DNA of 64,000 nt from Collinsella sp. TF06-26. GTDB taxonomy: Bacteria > Actinomycetota > Coriobacteriia > Coriobacteriales > Coriobacteriaceae. The notes under the pieces were generated by a model. It saw only the letters and a program-made list of their open reading frames with translations, did not search any database and was not told where the DNA came from. This document shows positions 50,234 through 58,549 of this stretch, in pieces. The translations under genes and the position numbers were made by a program. The number at the start of each line of letters is the position of its first letter. Within the stretch, counting starts at the first letter, position 1. Location of the stretch: the NCBI RefSeq assembly GCF_002232035.1, contig NZ_NKXR01000007.1:46352-110351 (forward strand), given 5' to 3'.

Positions 50234-52951
50234 TCAGTTGTTTTTGCCACCATCGAGCAATGCCTCAAAATCATTCGCCGGCATGGGGCGGTAGTAGAGG
50301 AAGCCCTGAGCGTAGCGGGCGCCCATGTGGCGTAGTATGTTTGCCTGCTCATTTGTCTCGACGCCTTCGACCACGACGGGCAGATGGAGCGACTGCGCCA
50401 TCTCGAGCATCGATGACACGATCTGCGCGCTGCGGCCTTGATCGCGGTCGGTGGGCACAAAGGTGCGGTCGAGCTTGATGACGTCGACGTTGACGTTCTT
50501 GAGCATCGCGAGCGTGGACTGGCCGGTGCCAAAATCGTCCATATAGGTCGAGAAGCCGCGGGTGTGCAGGTCGGCTGTCAGTTTGTCCACGGCCTCGGAC
50601 TCCCCCGTATAAGCCGTCTCGGTGATCTCGATACGCATGAGCTCGGGCGGTAGGTTGTATTGGGCGGCGAGCGCCCCCATATGTTCGGCAACGTCGCAGG
50701 CAAGGATATCCACGCGCGACACATTAAGCGAGACCGGAACCACGCGAAGTCCTCGATCGATGCGCCCGCGCAGCCACGAGGCGACACCCTGCCAAATGTA
50801 CTTGTCGAGCGTCACCACAAAGCCGCTTTCCTCGAGTGCGGGGATAAACGTTGCGGGCGAAATGAGAGAGCCGTCCTTGTCAATCCAGCGGGTGAGTGCT
50901 TCGGCGCCAATGATCTCGCCGGTTTCCATATCAACCTGGGGCTGCAGGTAGTAGGTGATGCGGTCGTTTGAGAGCGCATACTGGAACTCGGTGAGGGTGC
51001 GGTGAAACGCCACCTCGCGCTTGTATTCCTCGGGGCGAAAGACGGCGATGCGATCCTTAAAATCGTTTTTGGCGCGCCGATTGGTAAACATGGCCTTGGC
51101 CTGCGCGTCGATGGTGATTTCCTCGTTGGGGCCGATGGGGCAAACGCCCATGGACGGCCAGAAACCCACGCCGTCATCATGCTTGGCCACGGCGGCGCGA
51201 ACGCGGTTATAGATTTGATGGACGGTGTTGTGCTCAAAGGGGATGAGAATGCAAAAGTCGTCTTGGCCCCAGTATCCTGCGACGCCCATCTCGGCATTCT
51301 CGATGTCTTTGAGGACCGTGCCCACATCGGCGAGCACGCGGTCGCCCTCGGCCTGTCCGTGCCATTCGTTGAACAGTCGCATATGACCCATGTCGACGGT
51401 GGCGATACACCAAGCGGCGTCGCGCCTTGTCTTAAGAAATGCGTTGGCACGCCGCATAAACTCGCTGGGTCGATAGAGGCCCGTGAGCGTATCGATGCGT
51501 TCGGCGACGGCGCTTTTACGCTCAATCTCGGGTATGGGGAGGCTGTCGTTGGGTGCAAGCCCGCCGGCGGCGCGAAGACGACGGTCGAGTTCGCCTAAAA
51601 CAGCGGTCGCTTGATTGATTAAGCGCTCGTAAAAGGCCGGGACGACAAGACAGACGGGGGTAATGGTGTCGTTCGCGATTCGAACAGGAGCGAAAACGGC
51701 CTCTTTAAGATGATGGGTCAGTTGCTCGAATGCCTCGTGGTCCAGATCGTTGCTGAGCACGACGAACTGGGCGTTTCGCGAGCGGAAGACGCGACTTCTG
51801 CCGCGGGTGATCGATAGCATGCGGCCTGCGTATTCGGCGAGCATGTTGTCGACAGCCTCGGCCCCGTAGAGCTCGTTGAACTTTGCCGTGCCACAAACGC
51901 GGACCGCTATAAGCCCCGTCTCGCAACGGTCGCGACGACAGGCATCGATAGCGTTGATCAGCATACGCTGCGTTCCGAGGCCCGTGGCGGCGTCGACGGT
52001 CTCGGCGAGTGAGTGGTTAACAAGTTCGCCGACATAGAGCGAGGGGGTATTTCCGTCGCCGTCGATGCGAAACCCGCGAGCGCGGCAGAGGACGTAGTCG
52101 CCCGCGGCATTGCGCATGCGGTACTGCATGACGCGGCGGTGTTTGGAGCCATTATAGATTTGGTCGATGTCGTTGATGTAGGCCTCAAGGTCATCGGGGT
52201 GGACGCGCGTTTTCCAGTAATCGTGGCAGTTGTCTACATGCTCAGAAGGAAGACCGAGATCGCGCAGGGCGCCTTGTGACCATAGGGTGCGATGTTTGTC
52301 CAAGTTCTCGATAAAGCAATAACGGCCTTCGTTGAGCATCGAAAAGGCGTCAAAAACGCGATCGCTTATTTCGAAGTCGTCGGTGTGGACTTGCGCGATA
52401 TTGCGTCGATCAAGATGCATGGCATGGCGTAGCTTGTAGTCGTACATGCGATGGTCGGCATCGAGTGTCATGCGATTGGAGACTTCACCCAGGGCGGGGT
52501 CGGCGTGCGACACTCCGTAGCTAAACGAGTGAGGCATCTCGGAATCGTTGTTTTTGAGTAGGACCGTTCGGCAGTGTTCCAGGCGCTCGGCGAGGTCGTC
52601 CTCGGTCGCAATCGTAGACAGGATGGCAAACTCGTCGCCGCCTATGCGAAACGCCGCCTCGTCCACTTTCATATACAGCTTGAGATAGAGACTTACCTGC
52701 AAGATATAGCGGTTGCCCTCGTCATGCCCAAAGACGTCGTTGCAGTGCTTAAGGTTATCGATGTCGATAAACGCCATGGTCACGGGCAGTTCCTGCTCCC
52801 AGATTTCCTCTAGGGAATGGGCAAAGCCGCCGCGGTTGCCAAGTCCGGTGAGCTGGTCGGTAAAGGCCGTCCTAATCAGATCATCCTGACGCTCGAGAAG
52901 GTCACGGACGGTCTTTTCGAGCGTTTCGGTGTAATTGCTGGCGGTGTCCAT
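50234..52951 (-). CDS. Cyclic-di-GMP phosphodiesterase/cyclase with GGDEF, PAS and EAL domains
   Basis: A 905-residue protein. Domain order is GGDEF (RIGGDEF, about residues 102-108), PAS-like (VHPDDLEAYIN), a degenerate GGDEF, a third GGDEF whose motif is altered to WGQDDF, and a C-terminal EAL domain. The EAL domain keeps GAEALTRW, EITETAYTG and YMDDFGTGQS, so it should cleave cyclic-di-GMP; the first GGDEF may make it. No membrane helix is seen. ATG 52951 is chosen at MDTASNYTETL; frames further upstream run into the promoter region. It lies upstream of the related GGDEF gene on the same strand. Confidence 0.88.
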   Translation of the reverse strand: MDTASNYTETLEKTVRDLLERQDDLIRTAFTDQLTGLGNRGGFAHSLEEIWEQELPVTMAFIDIDNLKHCNDVFGHDEGNRYILQVSLYLKLYMKVDEAAFRIGGDEFAILSTIATEDDLAERLEHCRTVLLKNNDSEMPHSFSYGVSHADPALGEVSNRMTLDADHRMYDYKLRHAMHLDRRNIAQVHTDDFEISDRVFDAFSMLNEGRYCFIENLDKHRTLWSQGALRDLGLPSEHVDNCHDYWKTRVHPDDLEAYINDIDQIYNGSKHRRVMQYRMRNAAGDYVLCRARGFRIDGDGNTPSLYVGELVNHSLAETVDAATGLGTQRMLINAIDACRRDRCETGLIAVRVCGTAKFNELYGAEAVDNMLAEYAGRMLSITRGRSRVFRSRNAQFVVLSNDLDHEAFEQLTHHLKEAVFAPVRIANDTITPVCLVVPAFYERLINQATAVLGELDRRLRAAGGLAPNDSLPIPEIERKSAVAERIDTLTGLYRPSEFMRRANAFLKTRRDAAWCIATVDMGHMRLFNEWHGQAEGDRVLADVGTVLKDIENAEMGVAGYWGQDDFCILIPFEHNTVHQIYNRVRAAVAKHDDGVGFWPSMGVCPIGPNEEITIDAQAKAMFTNRRAKNDFKDRIAVFRPEEYKREVAFHRTLTEFQYALSNDRITYYLQPQVDMETGEIIGAEALTRWIDKDGSLISPATFIPALEESGFVVTLDKYIWQGVASWLRGRIDRGLRVVPVSLNVSRVDILACDVAEHMGALAAQYNLPPELMRIEITETAYTGESEAVDKLTADLHTRGFSTYMDDFGTGQSTLAMLKNVNVDVIKLDRTFVPTDRDQGRSAQIVSSMLEMAQSLHLPVVVEGVETNEQANILRHMGARYAQGFLYYRPMPANDFEALLDGGKNN

Positions 52952-53270
52952 GTTGTAAGCGGCTTTCTGAGGTCGGGGCGGATGGCGTCGGGCGAGCTCG
53001 TAGTGTACACGCGTCGTTGCTCGGCGCCTTGCGTGTATCCAGGCCCCCGCCTTGCTGCGTTGTTGAGTTACTTTGCCGGCTAATGTTCGCTGTTGATAAC
53101 AGCTGAGTAGTATAGACAACAGTGCACAATTATATATGGGCGCACATGCTGTGGGCGGCTATTATTCGCCAAACGGCAACGCCTGGGTGCGCATGAAAAA
53201 TGCGACTGAGTCGATATATGTTGACGGGTATACTTGTCCCGTTTTAAAACGCAGGAACGGAGATGGTCAC

Positions 53271-54140
53271 ATGGCACAGCCGGATACGACGCGCACGGTG
53301 GGGCTTGCGCTCGAGGGAGGCGGCTACCGCGGTATGTATACGGCGGGCGTGCTCGACGTATGGATGGAGCACGGCTTAACCTGCGACCATATGGTGGGTG
53401 TCTCGGCGGGCGCGGCGTTTGGCTACAACTTTAAATCGCGCCAGATCGGCCGCGCCATTCGCTACAACAAGGCCTATTGCGCCGACAAGCGCTATGCGAG
53501 CGTGACGAGCTGGTTGCGAACCGGCGATATGTTCAATGCCGAGTTTGCCTATCATGAGGTACCCATCGAGCGCGATCCCATCGATCTGGAGGCATATCGC
53601 GCCTGCCCCATGCGGTTTACGTGCGTATGTACCGATCTTAAGACGGGGCAGGCCGTCTACCATGACCTGCCCTATGGCGACGAGCGCGATATTGAGTGGA
53701 TCCGGGCGTCGTCGGCGATTCCCGTGGCGACGCGTCCTGTTGCCATCGAGGGTCGTAAGTACTTGGATGGCGGTGTTGCCGATTCCATTCCCAGCGCTTG
53801 GCTGTTTGAGCAAGGCTATGACCGCAACGTGGTGGTGCTGACGCAGCCGGCGGGCTTTGTAAAGCAGCCCAATAGCGTGATGCCTATGCTGCGTCGCGTG
53901 TATCGTCACTATCCGGAGTTTGTTGCGGCGCTTGAGCATCGGCACGAGGTCTACAATGCCGCGCTCGATGACCTGGCGCGTCGCGAAGCCGCTGGCGAGA
54001 TCTTTGTGGTGCGGCCGAGCGAATCGGTGAAGGTGCCGTCGCTGTGCCGCGAGCCCGATGAGCTCGAGCGCATCTACCAGATCGGCCGCCGCGATGCGGA
54101 GGCGACGTTGCCCGCGCTGGAAGCGTATCTGGCGGGGTAG
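53271..54140 (+). CDS. Patatin-like phospholipase
   Basis: A 289-residue serine esterase of the patatin family (RssA/YlbK type). It has the oxyanion loop EGGGYRGMYTAG, the nucleophile elbow GVSAG (Ser-45) and the catalytic DGG motif (Asp-166), which form a Ser-Asp dyad, and the ASSAIPVATRPV segment. It should hydrolyse acyl lipids in the cytoplasm or at the membrane. ATG 53271 is preferred to an upstream start at 53136 because GGAG lies about 9 bp before it and the catalytic domain begins at once. It is divergent from the EAL gene. Confidence 0.9.
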   Translation: MAQPDTTRTVGLALEGGGYRGMYTAGVLDVWMEHGLTCDHMVGVSAGAAFGYNFKSRQIGRAIRYNKAYCADKRYASVTSWLRTGDMFNAEFAYHEVPIERDPIDLEAYRACPMRFTCVCTDLKTGQAVYHDLPYGDERDIEWIRASSAIPVATRPVAIEGRKYLDGGVADSIPSAWLFEQGYDRNVVVLTQPAGFVKQPNSVMPMLRRVYRHYPEFVAALEHRHEVYNAALDDLARREAAGEIFVVRPSESVKVPSLCREPDELERIYQIGRRDAEATLPALEAYLAG

Positions 54141-54163
54141 GGGCCGCGGTCGCGGTCGTCGGC

Positions 54164-54332
54164 GGAAAGCGCATCCCAGAATTTGCGCTCAAAACGGGAT
54201 GCAGTTTCCCGGACGGCGGGTTTTGGAAACGGCGTCCCAGAATTTGCGTCTGGAATGGGATGCGGTTTCCCAACGGAGCTTCATGCGGAAAGCGCATCCC
54301 AGAATGGACGTCCAAACTGGGATGCGCTTTCC
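54164..54332. repeat. Three tandem 46-base hairpins (GGAAAGCGCATCCC)
   Basis: Copies at 54164-54209, 54225-54270 and 54287-54332 have arms ggaaagcgcatccc / gggatgcgctttcc with small changes; the agaatttgcg loop is also kept. Spacing is 61-62 bp. They fill the space between the convergent patatin and thiE genes. Confidence 0.88.
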
Positions 54333-54376
54333 GCTATTGAAGATATGGGACTGCGGAGCAACTGCTCGGTCTAGGC

Positions 54377-55072
54377 TTATGCCTGCTGCCAGGTATCGAC
54401 GAGCTCCTTGGCTGCGGCGTAGGGGTCGTCGGCACTGCAGACGGCGCTCACCACAAAGAAGCCGTCGACGCCGGTAGTCTTGAGCTGCGGCAGATCGGCC
54501 GTTTTGACGCCGCCGCCCACCACGATGGGCACGGGGCTTGCTGCATGGAGGGCAGCCAGGTCCTCAAAGCTCTTGGTGATGATGGAGCCATCTGCCGCGC
54601 GTCCGCAGTCGCGCTTGGTCTCGGTCTCGTGGAGCGGGCCGACGCCCAGGTAGTCGACCAGGCTCATGTCGGCGGTCTTGACGTACTCGAGCATCTCCTC
54701 GCAACGGGCCGAAAGGCCCACAATGGCATCGGGGCCCAGCAGCTTGCGGCAGACCTCGACGGGAATGTCGCTCTGGCCTACGTGCACGCCATCGACGGCA
54801 ATGCCCTGCTCGCGCGCGGCAAGCACACAGTCCAGACGGTCATCGATTAACAGGGCGACCTGACCGGTCTTGCCGGCCTGTGCGATTGCCTGCGCGGCGT
54901 CGTCGGTCAGCGCAATGATCTCGCGGGCGCTTGCCACCTTGGAGCGCACCTGGATGCAGGTAAAGCCGGCGTCGAGTGCCTGGGCCACCACATCGCCCAC
55001 GGGGCGTCCGAGGGTGTTTTCGGGGCCGAGTACCAGATAGGCCGAGATATCAAGGTTGTCGCGGATGCTCAT
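54377..55072 (-). CDS. thiE: Thiamine-phosphate synthase ThiE
   Basis: ThiE joins the pyrimidine (HMP-PP) and thiazole (HET-P) to make thiamine monophosphate. The 231-residue TIM barrel has the N-terminal AYLVLGPENT, the pyrophosphate-binding IQVRSK, GVHVGQSD and GVGPLHETETK motifs, and IVVGGGV near the end. ATG 55072 has AGGAGG 8 bp upstream and overlaps the MTH1187-like gene by 4 bp. It is the last gene of the TPP-riboswitch operon. Confidence 0.95.
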   Translation of the reverse strand: MSIRDNLDISAYLVLGPENTLGRPVGDVVAQALDAGFTCIQVRSKVASAREIIALTDDAAQAIAQAGKTGQVALLIDDRLDCVLAAREQGIAVDGVHVGQSDIPVEVCRKLLGPDAIVGLSARCEEMLEYVKTADMSLVDYLGVGPLHETETKRDCGRAADGSIITKSFEDLAALHAASPVPIVVGGGVKTADLPQLKTTGVDGFFVVSAVCSADDPYAAAKELVDTWQQA

Positions 55073-55410
55073 CGTGCTTCCTCCTGCTTTTTGATCTGTG
55101 CTTCCATGCGCTTGAGTTTGCCGGTCATGGTGTCGGTAAATCCGGGTCGAATATCGGCTTTGAGCACGACTTCGGTGCGGATGCCCTTGCTCGCCAACAC
55201 AAAGGTCGCGTCGCGCACGACCTGCATGACCTCGTCCCAGTCGCCCTCGATCTCGGTGAACATCGAGGTGGTGCGGTTGGGAAGGCCGCTCTCGCGAATG
55301 ACGCGCACGACCTCGGCGACCTCGGCGGACAGCTCGTCGCCGGTGCCGCATGGGGCGATGGCCACGGCGACGAGCGTGTTCATGCCGGCATCGGTTGCGG
55401 GTTCGGACAT
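55069..55410 (-). CDS. MTH1187/YkoF-type thiamine-binding protein
   Basis: A 113-residue ferredoxin-fold protein of the MTH1187 family, which binds thiamine or its HMP part in some bacteria. It shows LVAVAIAPCGTGDELS at the N-terminus and TSMFTEIEGDWDEVMQVV in the middle, both characteristic. It lies between thiM and thiE with a 4-bp overlap to thiE and a 3-bp gap to thiM, so all three are co-translated. It likely supplies or buffers the thiamine precursor. ATG 55410 follows GAGGAGG. Confidence 0.85.
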   Translation of the reverse strand: MSEPATDAGMNTLVAVAIAPCGTGDELSAEVAEVVRVIRESGLPNRTTSMFTEIEGDWDEVMQVVRDATFVLASKGIRTEVVLKADIRPGFTDTMTGKLKRMEAQIKKQEEAR

Positions 55411-55413
55411 GGC

Positions 55414-56253
55414 TTATGCCTCCTCGAGCTCGAGTCGGTTGTCGGCAATATCCTGGGCGGTTGCGCGGTAGAGCTCGTCGATAAAGGCGACCTTAAAGCT
55501 TGCCGGGGCATCGGCGACGGCGGCGGCACGCGTGCCGGCAACGTTGTAGACGGCGGTGCCGCAGACTGCTGCCGTAAACGGATCGGTAGCACAGGCGTAC
55601 ACGGCCAGCACGCCGCCCTGCGAGCAACCGCAGCCGGTGATCTTGGACATGAGCGGGCTGCCGCCGTGGGATTTGGCCACGGTCGTGCCGTCGGTAATCA
55701 GGTCGACTTCGCCCGAGACCACAACGGCGCCGCCGGTGTAGCGAGCGAGCGCCACGGCGGCGCCGCGGGCGGCGTCGACCGTGTCGGTGGTATCGACACC
55801 ACGTACGCGGCTCAGATCGGCCGACTCGCCCTCAAGACCCCACAGGCCGGAGAGTGCGATGATCTCGGAGGCGTTGCCGCGTACGATGGCGGGCTTGTAC
55901 TGCTTGAGCTCGTTTACCAGCTGGGTGCGCAGGCTACCGATGCCCAGACCCACCGGATCGAGCACCCAGGGCTTGCCGGCGTCGTGTGCCGCCTTGGCCG
56001 CGCGGGGAATCGTCTGCTCGTAGATGGGGAAGAGCGTGCCCATGTTGAGATAGATGGCGCCGCCGCCGGCAACGAGCGCCTCGCCCTCGTCGGGCAGATA
56101 GACCATGGCGGCCGAACCGCCCACGGCGAGCTGCGCGTTGGCGACAAAGTCGATCGTCACCGTGTTGGTGATGGAGCCGGCCATCGGATTGGTGGCTCGA
56201 ATCTCCTCTACGGCCTTAACCACATTTTGCTTAAGCTGTTCCGAATCAATCAC
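55414..56253 (-). CDS. thiM: Hydroxyethylthiazole kinase ThiM
   Basis: ThiM phosphorylates the thiazole alcohol for thiamine salvage. The 279-residue ribokinase-fold protein has TNTVTIDFVAN, the glycine-rich KPWVLDPVGLG substrate/ATP segment, the VRGNASEI motif and GCGCSQGGVLA near the C-terminus (the anion hole/active-site cysteine region). GTG 56253 is chosen because AAGGAGG lies 8 bp upstream; the frame runs on into the riboswitch but has no other ribosome site. It is the first gene of the operon. Confidence 0.93.
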   Translation of the reverse strand: MIDSEQLKQNVVKAVEEIRATNPMAGSITNTVTIDFVANAQLAVGGSAAMVYLPDEGEALVAGGGAIYLNMGTLFPIYEQTIPRAAKAAHDAGKPWVLDPVGLGIGSLRTQLVNELKQYKPAIVRGNASEIIALSGLWGLEGESADLSRVRGVDTTDTVDAARGAAVALARYTGGAVVVSGEVDLITDGTTVAKSHGGSPLMSKITGCGCSQGGVLAVYACATDPFTAAVCGTAVYNVAGTRAAAVADAPASFKVAFIDELYRATAQDIADNRLELEEA

Positions 56254-56275
56254 TGCACATGCCTCCTTGGCATAG

Positions 56276-56306
56276 AAAAGGGGCGCTGTGCATAGACAGC
56301 GCCCCT
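56276..56306 (-). terminator. Attenuator terminator of the TPP riboswitch
   Basis: An 11-bp perfect stem (aggggcgctgt / acagcgcccct) with a 6-base loop followed on the minus strand by TTTT. It lies between the TPP aptamer and the thiM ribosome site, so TPP binding should favour it. Confidence 0.88.
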
Positions 56307-56319
56307 GTAAAGGCAGCAT

Positions 56320-56411
56320 GCTCCCTACGCCAGCATTAACTGACAGGTTCAAAGGATTGGGCCCATTGCCCTCTCAGCCTTGTGGTTTGCACCGCCGGCA
56401 CTCCCGCATCG
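56320..56411 (-). ncRNA. TPP riboswitch (THI element)
   Basis: On the minus strand the aptamer has the conserved parts: CGGGAGTGCCGG near the start, GGCTGAGAGGGC, then CTTTGAACCTGTCAGTTAAT and GCTGGCGTAGGGA. This is the thiamine-pyrophosphate sensor; it leads into the attenuator at 56276 and the thiM operon. Confidence 0.97.
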
Positions 56412-56436
56412 AATCTGTTGTTCCCTATACTAGCGC

Positions 56437-56538
56437 ACCTGCCAATATGGGACAGGTTTATTTTGGCAGGTGGCAACAGGGGCGCTGCATTTTCCCAGAT
56501 AAAACCTGCCAAGATAAACCTGTCCCTTATTGGCAGGT
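56437..56538. repeat. CCTGCCAAA/GGGACAGG repeat, inverted pair
   Basis: Two copies of the element seen at 31017 and 37480 face each other: acctgccaatatgggacagg at 56437 and, inverted, cctgtcccttattggcaggt ending at 56538. Together they could form a long hairpin just upstream of the HAD gene. Confidence 0.8.
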
Positions 56539-56578
56539 CGTTACAATAGACGGGATAAAGAATGACCGAGGGGACCTT

Positions 56579-57487
56579 ATGATCAAACTTGTGCTGACCG
56601 ATATGGACGATACGCTGATTCCTGCTGGACACGATGGCGCCAGCGACTGCGCCATCGAGGGCATTCATGCCATGCAGGCGGCGGGCCTGCATTTTGGCCC
56701 GGTTTCGGGTCGCCAGCCGTCCGCGATGAGCTGGATGTTCCGCAATCGCTCCGAGTGCTTCTCGACCGGTGCGTTTTGCAACGGCCAGGTGATGTTTGTC
56801 GATGGCGAGGCGGTTGCCTCGCGCGCAACTGATAACGATGCCCTTATGCGCCTGGCCGACTACCTGGAGCAAGAGACCGACGATACCTATTTGAAGGTCT
56901 ACCGTCTGGGTGATGGCTTTTGGGACAACGACGCCTATTGCGTGACAAGCGATCCCGAGCGTGTGCGTCGCGCCATGGAGTCAGGCGGCAACGCGTGGCT
57001 CAAGGGCGAAGAGGCTCCCTGTCGCCCTGTCGTTGACGATGCCCCGGTATACAAGGCGAATATCTGGAGTGCCCGTTCGCGCGAGGAGCTCGCCGAGCTG
57101 CGCGAGCGTGTTGCCGCCGAGGTGCCGGAGCTCTCGCTCGTGTTTCCCAACAACCGCGTGCGCCTGTTCGACGTTCTTCCGACCGGCTGGGACAAGGGCT
57201 GTGCTGCGCTGGAGCTGGCGCGCGCTTTGGGCCTGACGCCCGACGAGGTGGCCGTATTCGGCGATTCCGATAACGATTTGCCCATGATCGATGCCGTTCC
57301 CAATTCCGTTGCAGTCGCCAATGCCAACGAGGCCGTCACGGCTGCCGCGCGCTGGCATATCGGCGCTGCGGCAGATGATGCGGTTGCCGGGGCTCTGCAT
57401 CAGATTGCCGTCTGCGCCGCGACGGGGGAGATGCCGTCGTTTATGCGTCAGATGGACGCGACGGGTTTCGACGTCACGAACGTCTAG
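56579..57487 (+). CDS. HAD-superfamily hydrolase (Cof type)
   Basis: A 302-residue phosphatase of the Cof/HAD-IIB group. The catalytic motif I is LTDMDDTLI (Asp nucleophile near residue 8), motif II GPVSGRQPSA, and motif III/IV with KGCAALELA and VAVFGDSDNDLPMI. These enzymes dephosphorylate sugar phosphates, flavin phosphates or pyridoxal phosphate. ATG 56579 follows GAGGGG. The next gene, a LysR regulator, starts 11 bp after it, so they may be co-transcribed. Confidence 0.9.
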   Translation: MIKLVLTDMDDTLIPAGHDGASDCAIEGIHAMQAAGLHFGPVSGRQPSAMSWMFRNRSECFSTGAFCNGQVMFVDGEAVASRATDNDALMRLADYLEQETDDTYLKVYRLGDGFWDNDAYCVTSDPERVRRAMESGGNAWLKGEEAPCRPVVDDAPVYKANIWSARSREELAELRERVAAEVPELSLVFPNNRVRLFDVLPTGWDKGCAALELARALGLTPDEVAVFGDSDNDLPMIDAVPNSVAVANANEAVTAAARWHIGAAADDAVAGALHQIAVCAATGEMPSFMRQMDATGFDVTNV

Positions 57488-57497
57488 GGAGAAAGCC

Positions 57498-58394
57498 ATG
57501 AAGCTCCAGCAGCTCAGATATGTCGTCAAAGTTGCCGAATGCGGCAGCATCACCGAGGCCTCGCGCCGGCTCTTTGTGTCGCAGCCTTCGATTACCGCGT
57601 CAATTCGCGATCTCGAAAACGAGATGGGTGTACACATCTTTGAGCGCACCAACAAGGGCGTCATTGTGTCCGAGGAAGGCGAGACCTTCTTGGGCTACGC
57701 GCGCCAGGTGCTCGACCAGGCCGACCTGCTCGAGGGCAAGTACAAAGGCACGTCCGAGCAGGTGCCGCACTTTAGTGTGAGCTGCCAGCATTATTCCTTT
57801 GCCGTTAATGCATTTGTCGATGTGATCCGCGAGTTCGATGCCGCGCGCTACGACTTTACCCTGCGCGAGGAGCAGACCCACGAGATTATCGAGGACGTCG
57901 CGCATATGAAAAGCGAGCTCGGCATCCTGTACTTATCCGAGCATAACCGCGAGGTCATCGAGCGCATGCTCGCCGCCAACGAACTCGTATTCGAGGGGCT
58001 CTTCTGCGCCACGCCGCATGTCTTTGTATGCGCCGACCATCCACTGGCGGACCACGCCAGCGTGACGCTCGAAGATCTCGAGGACTACCCGTTCCTGTCC
58101 TATGAGCAGGGCAGCTATAACTCGTTTTACTATTCCGAGGAGCTGACCTCGACCTTTGAGCGTCGCAAGAATATCCGCGTGCGCGACCGTGCGACGTTGT
58201 TCAACCTAGCTATGGGCCTTAACGGCTACACGGTTTGTTCGGGCGTGATCAGCCATGAACTTAACGGCCCCGGCATTATCTCCATTCCGCTCGATGTAGA
58301 CGAGTACATGGAGATCGGCATCATCACGCGCAAGAACACGACACTTACGCGCTACGGGCAGGCCTATATCGAAGCGATTCGTCAGCACATCTAG
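57498..58394 (+). CDS. LysR-family regulator, MtaR/CpsY-like, probable methionine-gene activator
   Basis: A 298-residue LysR protein. The N-terminal LQQLRYVVKVAECGSITEAS and LFVSQPSITASIRDLEN helix-turn-helix resemble MtaR/CpsY regulators of methionine genes in streptococci. The C-terminal effector domain follows. It reads in the same direction as the MetE-like gene 155 bp downstream, whose leader carries a MET-box-like dyad (58444-58460). A role in methionine control is inference from both facts. The start has AGGGAG upstream. Confidence 0.82.
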   Translation: MKLQQLRYVVKVAECGSITEASRRLFVSQPSITASIRDLENEMGVHIFERTNKGVIVSEEGETFLGYARQVLDQADLLEGKYKGTSEQVPHFSVSCQHYSFAVNAFVDVIREFDAARYDFTLREEQTHEIIEDVAHMKSELGILYLSEHNREVIERMLAANELVFEGLFCATPHVFVCADHPLADHASVTLEDLEDYPFLSYEQGSYNSFYYSEELTSTFERRKNIRVRDRATLFNLAMGLNGYTVCSGVISHELNGPGIISIPLDVDEYMEIGIITRKNTTLTRYGQAYIEAIRQHI

Positions 58395-58443
58395 ACTGCT
58401 GCGTTCTGCACGGGTCAAATCTCTTTATGGCAGTCCTAGCTGA

Positions 58444-58460
58444 TATAGGAAACATCTATA
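58444..58460 (+). promoter_or_regulatory. MET-box-like operator
   Basis: The dyad TATAG-N7-CTATA has the same length and half-sites as the streptococcal MtaR MET-box. Flanking bases extend the symmetry (gatatag / ctatatc). It is 90 bp before the MetE-like start and just after the LysR gene. Confidence 0.6.
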
Positions 58461-58549
58461 TCAAACTGTTATAAACATATATTTTACGATGGCCATATGA
58501 GCGCTCATACTCTGTCCCAGTAAAGCAACCAATGCAAAGGGAGATATCC

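Noticed and set aside
54976..56295. Long plus-strand frame over the thiamine operon
   Set aside because: It runs against thiE, MTH1187 and thiM and into the riboswitch attenuator; composition is that of an antisense frame.
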